Shown here: one piece after another, positions 13,701 to 26,700 of the stretch
How positions within the stretch are numbered: the first letter of the stretch is position 1
How the letters are laid out: every line of letters begins with the position of its first letter
Assembly: GCA_947044365.1 (NCBI GenBank)
Contig: OX345649.1
Span: 3,175,930 to 3,239,929, forward strand
Length of the DNA: 64,000 bases
DNA from: Petrosia ficiformis
Taxonomy: Eukaryota; Porifera; Demospongiae; Haplosclerida; Petrosiidae
Direction of reading: 5' to 3'
Notes under the pieces: generated by a model
Databases searched by the model: none
Told to the model about the DNA's origin: nothing
Seen by the model: the letters and a program-made list of their open reading frames with translations, nothing else
Made by a program: the position numbers and the translations under genes

Positions 13701-16700
13701 GTCAGAATTATACATGTATGTACATGTGATCATCCTAGTAGAGTAATATGTACAGAGTTCTATAAAAGTGGAGTAGCTTTTGTAATGTATATGTAGTAGT
13801 GCTATGTAAACGAGCGCCGTCGGGATGGGACCCTCGCCTGTGTGGCAAAGTAATACAAAGCACTACAACTTTTTTCGAAATATAATAAAGTTTGTGTATA
13901 AAACAAACAATACTTTTGTTACATGGAATACACATAAATTTAAAAAAAAAACATTTATGGGCATTAAAACTGTTATAAATTTATATCCTAAAGGACAAAA
14001 CAAGAATATCAATGAAAGAAATGTATAATTTGTATATATATCTTACATATTATTCTCTGTTTTCCTTCAAAAAACAATGAAGAAGTTCTCAAGTATACCT
14101 CTAAAGTCTCCAACGTGTGAAAACGTATTGAATCACCTCTATCACGTGTTTAGTACATGACGCTTTGCAAGAATGCACGTACGTGCAAATACCTGTAGGT
14201 GGAGCTAAGTAGCTTTCTATCGTGCATCAATGGTGGTGTACCAATTATTACCTCGATTGTTTTTGGTTTGAAGGGTTTCTTGGCTAGCAACAGCCATGAA
14301 ACAGGATCACTTGTGTTTGTGTGTCCATATTTACTCTCGTTATTGCTCTCGTTTCATCTTAAAGTCGTGAAATGGTAACTGTGAGTTATAAAAATTGTCA
14401 TAACTTTAGCACCAAAAGGTTTTAGAAAATTTCCTACGTTATTTTTTTTCCTTGTATAATTTGAAGTCTGCCAGTACCCAGTTTGAAATGTCAATGTTTT
14501 TATTTTTCCAGAAAAAATGCTAACACACAGACACACAGACAAAACGGTTACCATACCCTTCCGCCTACGCTACGCGGCGAGGGTAATAATTCTTTCATTC
14601 TAAAGATCCTCTCAAATGATCCGATATAGTATTAGACTTGTACATACATGTACATATACTTTCATGGACAGTTTGCAGTTTTCTTCTTGCGGAAGATAAT
14701 ACATGTATCTCTACCATTTTCATCAATGGCTGACACCAGGCTACATGTAAATGTTATCACAAAATAAAATATTTCTTGAAAGAAAGTTTTGGCCTGAGTG
14801 TCTTCTTCAGCTTTTCAATGAAATATTTTTGAAATAATGTTTTGGTCTTTCAAAAAATATTTCATTGTGTTATAAGAATCACAACAATGAATATTGAAAC
14901 ATCCTATATGGATAGTACTGTTAATAAATGAGTAATAAAGTACTTATATAGTATGTAGTAGCTGAACAGATACTGTACTGTATGTTGTATTATACATGTG
15001 TGTTATTATTTGAGTCTCTATTGTCGCATCAGGAGTTTCTCAAGGGACCTGGTACTATGAGGTAAGTATTTTGATATTCAAATGTTAGTTTTAATTATTA
15101 ACTTGTATTCAGGTTCATATTGATGATATGACTGCTGAAGGAGGCGCGCTACGTTTGGGTTGGAGTCAGAGTCTAGGTGAGATCTTCAAACTCGTGATAT
15201 ACATGTTGTATTGATCTTAACTAAGATATATATATAGTATCACATTTTAATCCAGAATATTTGTAGAACCAAATTACATGTACATGTACATGTATATATA
15301 TAAGGCTGTCTAATAGCAATAATTATAATAATATTCAAAGCTATCTCTCTGTCTTCTGATTTTCTCTTGAACTTCCACACATACTGAGATGAAATTCACT
15401 AAAGGTCATTCATGTTCACCTTGACCTCAGAAAAATGTTCATAACTTTAATATTACCAAAAATCCTTTTATCTTCACTTTCTCCATATAATTATCCTTCG
15501 CATTTTTTTTTGGTAAAATTTCAAACTTTTGCTTCATTATTGAGTTATAGTGGTTGTGCTCAAAAGTGCTTATTAAAGTGCTAGTCTTATGAAGTGCTTA
15601 AGTACAAGCACATGTGCTAAATGCTTAAAACAATCTCCAACCACTCCAAAAAATGTGCTTAAAAAGCTTTCAATCGCAATCACTCGTTTGCTTGCCCTAT
15701 GTCTGATGCTTCACTGCTCTGATCAGTGGTGTAGAAACAGCCAGTCATGCAGTGTTTATAGGAGCAGGACAAGTGTCATGAAAATAGGTCAAATTTCCGA
15801 CAGTTGACTCAATATCAATGCTTGATGAAGTCATCACGTTTGATCATCTTGATCACAAAAACGTCCATATTGTTATTGATTAATAATGCTATTATTATCC
15901 TTCTTTCTTCTTCAATTTGTGTACATGTATGTATATGCAGTTATGATGTATTAACTTTATGAAACTGTAATATAGTTCACATAAAGTCATAGCTTAGTCT
16001 TGTTGTCAGTGAACAGACTTAACTTTGTTGGTTATACAAATCTTCTTTACACGTAGTTGATATATACGTGTACATGTACATGTATGAATGTGCTATCTTA
16101 TAGTACTGTCTCTTTAGCTAATCTTCAAGCTCCTTGTGGATATGACAAGTTGAGTTACTCATGGAGATCTAAGAAAGGAACAAAATTTCATCAGAGCAGA
16201 GGAAAACATTACAGGTGTGTTGAGAACTAATATAACTGTACTATCATGATCTTAGACTATATGTTAGCTACATGTACATGTAACTAATATAACTGTACTA
16301 TCATGAGACCATACGTTAGCTACATGTAACTAATATAACTGTACTATCATGAGACCATACGTTAGCTACATGTACATGTAACTAATGTAACTGTACTATC
16401 ATGAGACCATACGTTAGCTACATGTAACTAATATAACTGTACTATCACGAGACCATATGTTAGCTACATGTAACTAATATAACTGTACTATCATGAGACC
16501 ATACGTTAGCTACATGTAACTAATATAACTGTACTATCATGAGACCATATGTTAGCTACATGTGAAGAGGTAATGAAATATGTGTCAGTACATATAGTAT
16601 GCCTGTTATTGAGAAGATGTACATGTAGCTGTTGATAATAATTAATCACTTTGATTAAGGTTACTATATGGTTACCACCCACATGTGTCTGTATATGAAG

Positions 16701-17744
16701 CTTCATTGTTTTCTTTAACTAGCATTATCACTAAGCCGAACTTTTACTTAGTGTTGGGTGATGTGATATTTAGCTTTGAAGATTATTGGATTTTGTACTT
16801 CATGTGATTATTGTCATTACTGCATATGATTTAACATGAGGAGCAAAATAAGTACTCTTCCCAGACAAGGGAAAGCTAATACATGTATGTGTGATATAAC
16901 CAGTACACGTGTAGTAATAATTTCAAATAAGTACCCTTTCTAGACAAGGGGAAGCTAATATGTGTGATATAACCAGTACTCATGTAGTATTAATTTAAAA
17001 TAAGTACTCTTCCTAGACAAGGGGAAGCTAATATGTGTGATATAACCAGTACTCATGTAGTATTAATTTAAAATAAGTACTCTTCCTAGACAAGGGGAAG
17101 CTAATATGTGTGATATAACCAGTACTCATGTAGTATTAATTTAAAATAAGTACTCTTCCTAGACAAGGGGAAGCTAATATGTGTGATATAACCAGTACAC
17201 ATGTAGTAATAATTTAAAATAAGTACAAATAGAACACAAACTGAAATTAATTCTCTTCCTAACAACAGTGTGTATGAAAGCTAATTACAATGTACATGTA
17301 TGTGTTATGAACATGTAGTAATTAGCCCCTCACTTTTGTAACTATGTACAATGTCATTTGTCACATCAATGTACTGTTGCTGATGTATTTTGGTAACTAT
17401 ATACTAACCAACTTACATGTATGTATAGTCATGCACTTCTCAAACTTTCAATTGTTGTTTTTGCTTTATTGTATAAGAATATAAATACAGCATCTGAGGA
17501 ACATTTAGGAACATTACTTTTTAGCTTCTACGCTTCACACAGAATGGGTCACATCTACCTTCCATACTCTCCCCTGTCATCATGTTCCTATCTTTATCAG
17601 CCTCCTACCACCCAAACCCCCAATGCTGTCTCTGCCCCTGATATTGGAATATTATTATGGTCAATATCATTAATGTGATTGAAATATGGTAATATAAGTT
17701 GCACGTATATGTGAGAATAGATATATCATTCAATTTATATTTTA

Positions 17745-17783
<39 letters not shown>

Positions 17784-20700
17784 ACAGTGAAGGTTATGGT
17801 GAGGGAGACACTGTGGGTTTTCTAATTCACTTACCCACTACTGGGAAAAGTATGTCATAATTAATTATTAAATAGTGACTTTTTTTTCAATGGAGTAGAT
17901 CTGCCCCCCTAATGTAGGGACCTTCCCCAATAATACACATAGTGAATAAGTATAGGTAGGAGTATAAGTGAAGTTTAAGGTTCCGTATCTAATATATGCC
18001 ACAGTGACATAAATGTAGTCCACCAAACCTTGGCCAGTTATCTCTATCATGGAAGGTTAAGGTTTTTAAAATGCCTAACAGTGATAATTGGCTCTATGGT
18101 TTAATGGACCTCACTCTTGTCGCTGTGGCATATATTACCTATGGAACCTAAACTTGACTTACATTTATGCCCTATTTTCTATATTTAAAAGCTATGCTTT
18201 GTGTAGGAGGGGATGTACTCCTCCTGCATCATCTCTTTATGTCAACATACATGTACAAACATACTCATACCAGTAATCGTATTCCTGTTTGGTACTACCA
18301 CACCTCTATTGAATCCATACATATTCATACCGTTAGTAGCACATGTGTAGTCTGAACTGCATATGATTATACTGGAATGAGGACTCAGTATCATAATTGA
18401 AATTTCAATAAGTACATCAAACAATGAATATTAAATGTGATGATGGAGACCAAAACACAAGGGCATCACTAAGGTTGTTTACCCATCATTGTATGAAACA
18501 ATGAATATTTAATTAATAGATGTGGGATGACGGAGACCACAAACACAAGGGCATCAGTTGCATCACTAAGGTGGTTTACCCATCATTGTATGAAACAATG
18601 AATATTTAATTAGTAGACGTGGGATGACGGAGACCACAAACACAAGGGCATCCTTCAAAAGTAGGAAGGTCACCCCAGGGTGGTCTGTCTCCCTTCAAAA
18701 ATTTATCAGGAACTTGTCCTGTAGATCCCGCATTACCAGGATCTGTTATTTTCCTTACTCATTAGTTTAAGGCAAATTAGTGAGTGGTTGCTGGCTGTTT
18801 ATATTTCACTGTTGTTGGCACCCTATTGTGGGTTTACAGTTTAATGATATTCATTGTTATTACAGGAAATGTTTGCTGGTGTTCACACCTTGTTGTGGGT
18901 TTGCAGTTTAATGATATTCATTGTTATGTTTCAAACATCAATTTAGGGACAGGCACATTATGCCAGTCTATAATGCTACATGTATGCTCAAATTCCCAGT
19001 TTTATTTCAATTATGCTTCCACTTAGGTACCTATTATGCTCTCCTTATGCTTAAAATTCTTCAAAAATAAATCCAAAAAACCACAAGTTTACATTCCACA
19101 TCCTATTATGCTGACATAATACTTCCTGCTTTGATAAACCAATTATGATGAAAGCAATGCCAGCATAACCATAATGCACATGTCTCTAAACATCATCCCA
19201 TTGTTGTTTTAGTTCACTAATTAAGACAATGTGACTTGTAGTTAAATTACATTCACATAACTACAGCGTATGTATAGTATAGTTTTGATTTACATGTATA
19301 ATTACCCTCACTGCAAAACGTAGGCGGAAAGGTATGGTAATCATATTGTGTGTGTGTCTGTGTGTGTATGGGTATGTTCACAAAATTCTGGGAAAACTAC
19401 AAAGTACAAACATTGGTAGCTCAAACTAGCAACTGGCAGTATATTATACAAGGATCAAAAATAACAAGAGGCTTTTGCTAAAACCCTTCAGTTATAAATC
19501 ACGGTTACTTTTTCCATACTTGAGAAGACACTTGGGGACAACTGGACACATCTAGACATAACTACTCCTGTATCATTATTATTATAATCTTTTGGCATAT
19601 TATATTTAGAAAAAAGTATAGTTTATTTCACAACACTACTTTATGTAGGTGAGGGTCCCGTCCCAATGGCGCTCATTCATCGATGACATATAAGTAATAA
19701 TTAATACAAATTAGTGTTTAATTTACTGAATGAATTCTAGTATTTTTTTGTTGCAGAAACTTCTCATCCATCAACATATAAAGACAAGGTATACATGAGA
19801 TCAGTAAATGTATTTTCTCACTAGACAGGGGGAGTGGCTAAAAGTATTACAAAGGGGTGCTTATTGTATTTTACTTTTAACTATAATAACATTCAGGGGT
19901 GTTCAATGGCATTTGTAGAGATTCTGTGACTATGTGTAATTGTTAGATATATTATGGTATATGTTGTAGTGTTGTTTTAGTTCGACAATAATGACCACTT
20001 TTAGTTATATTGTCTAATTTCTAAACCTTTTAGTGTAGTTATAGTTTAATTAACTAAAATAATATTAGGTTTACTAAAAGAGTTTTAGTTAACTATCAAG
20101 AAGTGCCCACTGTTGGTCATTTTTCGTTTTAGTTAGTTATAGTTATTACTTGTAATTTAGTTTTAGTTTAGTTATCTAAAATTCACAATGCATTACTAAA
20201 AGGGGTTTTAGTTATAGTTATAGTTAACTAAAACAATACTAATACATAGACAAACATAGAATGTTTATATAAATTTCAAAGAGGCAAAAACGGAGTTAAT
20301 AAACTTGGACATTACCTCTTAACTAGGAGGACATGCATGTGAAAAATGGGCACTCAAGTTAAAACAGCCTATAGATTCACACTGCTATAGTATAATGTCC
20401 TGCATGACTGCCTGTTTTCATACCAATTAATATATGTTTGTTGATATCCATTTGTATATCATTCAGGCATTAATCAAATTCAAAAATCACTTTTATTTTG
20501 AAGAGAAAGATGAACCAGTGGAAGAATTTGAAAAGGTTTGTTCACAAAATCAGGATATGCTACTTTTAATTAGTATTCTAATTTTCTTTGCTAATAGTCA
20601 CTGAAGATTCTCAAAGGTAGCAAGGTAAGGATACATATCATAGCACTTACCAATGTCTGGTCTTATTGAAATATTATATGAAACCAACATGATTTGGGTA

Positions 20701-23700
20701 CTTTGGTATTAGGCTGTAAGGTATACTATAATGGTATTAGTAGTTTAGTTACCATGGTATCAAAAACGATACCGATACAGAAATAATAATAATATCGACA
20801 TATTGGGATATGCTTATTACAGTATCATATGAACAGTATTAAACTGATGCTGATTGTTACTTCATTCATTTTATTCTAATTTTTTAATTGTGTTTTACAG
20901 TTTATTGCTCACTGAATATGTTCTTTATCAAATAGATCATTTAGTAAATAAGTACTATATTTAGTAATACCGAGATATTTTTATAATATAGTATTGAGAT
21001 ATTTTCTCAGCTAATACCTTACAGCCCTACTTTGGTATCATGCAATAATTACTTTGTCAAAATACTATATTTGTTAAATTATAGCACAATGCATTGTCAG
21101 TCACAGTATGGTCACCTAGTGATTGTAATTTAATGGGTGTGGTCACATATTAATTGATTTTCTGCAACTAGTTTGAGAAGGGAAAATATGATAAATTATG
21201 TTTTATGAAAAATACAGACTTTTAAGAAAGGTTCCAATCTTTTAAAATAATCACCTTAGTCTGTCAATTTCTATGTCCTATTAACATTACTACATTACTA
21301 CATTATATTTACATTCGTACAGTACATAATTATACATGTATAATTATATTATACATGTCAGTGTTATTTAGTCTCTCATTTCTCAGATGTTTTTCTACAA
21401 AAATGGAATTTGTCAGGTATGTATAATTTGAAATCGCTAACATTAATAATTTTATTATGGGAGACTTAACACACAACACTGTACATGTACAACATATGCA
21501 TATACAAATGTATACATGTACATACTAGTTTTGTTTTAGTTAACTATAAAAATTTTATATTAAGATAATGTGCAAAGCCCAGGAGTGGTTAGACCACATG
21601 CACTTACATGGGGTTTAACACATTTAAACTCCTTGCTCTGATTTGTGTAAATACATGAAAACAATCTTAATGGACTTTTACTGTATTCATAGTCCAAGTT
21701 TATATATATAATATAGTATATGACTCCATTGCCATGGCAACCAGTTGCATAGACTATTACATTTTGTCAACCACTTAAACAGTTTATGGCATTAAGATTG
21801 CATTCAGAGTGTGTAAAGAGTCTAAATGTAAATGTGGCCTAGTCACTCCTTGCCTCAGAGTGGATAGACCACACTTACAACATATACATAGTTTCGGAGT
21901 CTATAAAGAATAGACTACATCTAGCTGCCATGGCAACAGAGTCTAACTGTTGTACAGTATATACATAGGTAGACATACCTCATACATGTACATACATTAT
22001 AATGTATTGCAATAAGTCTAGCCATGTATACACTGTACAGAAATAAGTACATGTATAATGTGATACTGGAATGAGTCTAGGCATGTATACACTGTATAGT
22101 AATTGAAATAAGTATAATGTGATACTGGAATGAGTCTAGCCATGTATACACTGTACAGTAATTGATATAATAATGTGATACTGGAATGAGTCTAGCCATA
22201 TATACACTGTATAGTAATTGATATGATAATGTGATACTGGAATGAGTCTAGCCATGTATAGTAACTGAAATGTGCTAATTAATTATTATTCATTATATTC
22301 ATGATGCACAATATCAAACCCACAATACACCTGAGCATCAGTGGAGTTAAAAGGGCCAGGAAATTGCACATATGTCAACTTACTTGGCGTGGAGGTGACC
22401 GTGATCATGAAGGCGGTGCCTCCAGGTGGAGGCTCTTGCATTGCACTTGGCAGAGCTGAAACCTGTGATTTCCCTTAGGGAAACTCGGGCGCACAATTTT
22501 TTTTAGGTGGGGGCTGCGTTTGCGCACCCCCTGAATGATGATAATGAAATATATATTTTTTCTCACTAATAGCTATATTTTGGTATCATGAGCACCAACT
22601 ATAATTATACAATTGTAAGTATAATTTGATCAGATTTTCAGTGTCCATTACCTCAACATGATTCTTCAATAAAAAATTATTGTTGATGTTGGTAATACAT
22701 GGGTATATATATATATATATATGTGGTGGTGGGGGAAAAGGGGCATTTGCCTTCCAATAAAGTAGACACAAAGCAAAATGATATACTGACGTGGTACTTC
22801 AACTACTACATTAGATTGAACAACAAAATTAATGACATTTTTAAATACATGAATGTACTGATTTAGTAATTATGTTTAGTACTAGTGTAGCCTGTGTATC
22901 ATTCAACTAATGTTTATCAGTTGAACAGTTGTCATAATGATAATTTACTTGCATGACATCTCAGTAGAAAATGAAAGTAAATTTAGAAAAATAAAATTCA
23001 TGTAACCTACCTGTATATACAATTGGTTGCATAACAAATCGCATTGCATGGTCACACGGCAAAAATATTTTGGTTATCTCAACTGCATGTCACGTGACTA
23101 GCTATGGGATAACCAGGCTTATGGCTCAATAATTTTGAGCATAAGTAATGTTTAAACTCATGTATATATATAAATGGTTGTCACTTCATGTTAGGATAGT
23201 ATGGTAGCTATATATTACCCTAACAAGTTAGTATAATACTTACATATACAAACCAAAGACACACCTAATATAATTCTTATACCATACCATTATACCATAA
23301 TTATAATTATAATTATATGAGTACCTATGTATATACTGTACATTAATTGAAAGGTCATTTACTAGCTAAACCTATTCTAATACCACATACTATAGTAAAT
23401 CAATAGTACATCCACAATCAAATTATTCACTGGTTTTAACTGGCTTCGTGACATAAGTGCTAGTTACAATTTAATAAAGTCTCTAATTAAGAAAAAAAGA
23501 AATCCAATAATAGAAATATTACAAGTGGATTGTCATCATGAAATAACTTCATGCCAAATTTTACTGCTAATAGTTACCTAATTAAAATATTACAATAATG
23601 TAATTACAGCGAATTATAGCAGATATGGGATCATGCAATGTAATATATACTATTACCTTAAAAATCAGTATATTACTATTACTATCATAATTACTAAAGT

Positions 23701-26700
23701 CTGTTCATATTCAAGACGACCTCAAAATGAGGTGGTAATTACTTTATATGTATAGTTAAATGTCATAAGGTTAATACATGATTATACTGTAACTCAATAA
23801 CGAGGTATTGGATTAAAATTTGATGTATACCAAAAAGAACAGGAAGAATAATTATATGAAAATGGTGCAGGAAAGAAGATATTTGGAGATTTCAAACTAA
23901 AGTTATGAACGTTTTTCTGAGGTCATGGTGAACATGAATGACCTTTACCTAAGTCAATGTAATATATTACTATTACCTTAAAAATCAGTAGACTACTATT
24001 GTGTTACTAACTATAGCATTGAGGTTTCTGTAATTGGCCTTAAGTAATATGTTCATTTAAAGCAGGGCCAGTAGAGAGACTTTTTAGTGTTAGAGGGAAA
24101 TTGTTTTGGCCGGAAAGGTGACTGATTCTGTTTTTGAGAAACTCGTGAAGCAATGGTCATTTAGTGAGAGAATTTCAAACTGTTACCTCAACATTGAGAT
24201 TGTATATTACTATATATAACTAATACTATTACTTGACTGTCTATTACTATTACTAATACTATTACCTCATTTTTTTTAAATTACCTGTTACTATTACCAA
24301 TAGTAACATCATTTATGGTCTGCAGGGCCATCCCTATGATTGTAGGTTCAAACTATATATTATATATATAACTGTACATATAATATTATACTATAGATAT
24401 TTTTGTGTCTCGTATATGTAGTTAAGGAAGATGTCATTCTGAGGGTTTGGTAAATTAATAGACATGGCATGTAATTTAGGCTGTTTCTTCATACAAGAAT
24501 AGTATTGTAGCTATACTACCCTAGTATACTCATACAAAGCACAGAATACAATATGTCATGCTTAAGTGAGAACATATACATGTACATCCTGATACAATGC
24601 CTATGTAGTTTAATTAGCTAAAATAATATTGGGATTACTAAAAGGGTTTTAGTTATCCTACTAATTTAATTATAGTTTGATTAACTAAGCTGATTACACA
24701 TGTACATGTAGTTTAATTAACTAAAATAATATTGGGATTACTAAAAAGGTTTTAGTTAACTAATTGACCCTCCCCAATCAGGAGAGTTACTGTAAAGAGT
24801 TTGAAAAAATGTCTGCCTATGCGTGTGTGTGACCTCGCTGTACCTCAAGAACTGGATACTCCTTGACTTCCATACTTGGCGTGTATACACTCGTCCAAAG
24901 TAGCAAGAACATGCACTCACTAATATTTTCTCTACCATACTAGAAGCTATCAAAAAGGGTAAGAAATCCACTAGGTGTGGCTTCTTTCAGTCTTCCTGCA
25001 TCTAACGAAGTATGAGTTTTACAACACTGGCTCAATGACTCCTTTTTCCAACAAAGCAAGTCAGAATCTTTGAACATGTATACTTCAAAAGTTATAAAGC
25101 TGACTTATGAAACACCTCACCCATAATTATAGTATAAATTTACTTGTATAATAATGAGGGTCATGCAAATTGCTCAGTAGTTACGGTTTGATTAACTAGG
25201 AGCCAAAATGCCTTACTAAAATGGGTTTTAGTAACAGTTATAGTTAATACATGTACTACTATATTATACCTACTATAATTCTTATACCATACCATACTAT
25301 ATAAATACAACATTATTTCATGATTCCTTATACAAAAAAGGAACTTAAATTTACTTAACAACAAATCTACTACTAGTTAATGTAATAATTGTGTTATTCC
25401 ATAACTTAATCAGCTGATGACAGAATAATAATACCTGATATATATTTTGTATGTTTTGTTTTCAGGGAGAAGCATTTAGTGATGTTTACAGGGGTACATA
25501 TTATCCAACTGTATCTTTTTACAAATCTACTGTGGTAAGTTTAATATGTAATTAATAGTAATGCACAAATAATCAGATCGGTAATTGGTATTGGTCGATC
25601 ATTTTTAATATCGGTATTGGTTATTTCTGACAGATGTAACTGATATTGTAATATGTGTACCAATAATGCAATTTCTTGTGATTATAACAGCTTTTATGAT
25701 GCTCATAATTATTAAGAAAATGCTCAAAAGAATCAGAAACCAGAAGGTAGATATAATATCAGATCAGTATCAGTTATCAGTACATGTCTAAAGTAGTTAT
25801 TGCTTTATAGGAATATCAGTAAAATATGTTATCGATGCATTACTAGTAATTAACTCTTGCCTGTATAGGCAGAGCAGAGGGTTACTGTAATCAAGTTGTG
25901 TGTCAGTGTGTTCCCAAAATTTCTGTAAAACTACATTTAACAATGTTCGATCATGCTACCAACAGATTTCAATTATGTAATTATAAAAGATTTCTTTATT
26001 TATATCTTAATCATTTTAAGTTTACATCACTCAGAGAGAGAGCCAATCCTATTTAATATGGACTCATATTAATATTATTAGTTGTAGGGTGGTTGTTGAT
26101 ACTACAAAGTAGTAACTTGTAATAAAATGATTATTTTATTGCCACTTCCTTAATAGATCAGTACAAACTTTGGACCCCACTTCAAATATCCACCAACTGA
26201 TAAGGAATTTAAACCAGTTAGTATAATTATGTATTATAATTATCACCATGACAATCACATTCTTTGACGTCAGATAGTCCTGCCTTTTGTATTACTGTAT
26301 ATGTAATGACTACAAAGTGGTCTCACCTTGATCTTTTTAATTACTACTGTTATAACATAATCAGTGCTTTTAGAGTGAAATCACTTCAGGTATATACTTG
26401 GATTGTTCACTGTTTACACACTGTCATGTTGGAATGCTGAAATTTACATTTACAGATTTTAAGCGAAGAAGACAGAATTGAAGGGGAGGAAGATCCCCCC
26501 CCCCCCCCTCTTGATAAAACCCTGCTTAGTGTTGTGCTTAAAGCTAAATAGTTTTAATGGTTTCATAATACTGCACTTAATGAAGCTACATCAAAGATTA
26601 TCTGAAATTATATGAAAATTAACAACTATATTACCATGAACACATAAGAGAAGTGTTGAACAAAGTACAGCCATTGAAATACTGTGTGAAAATTAACATG

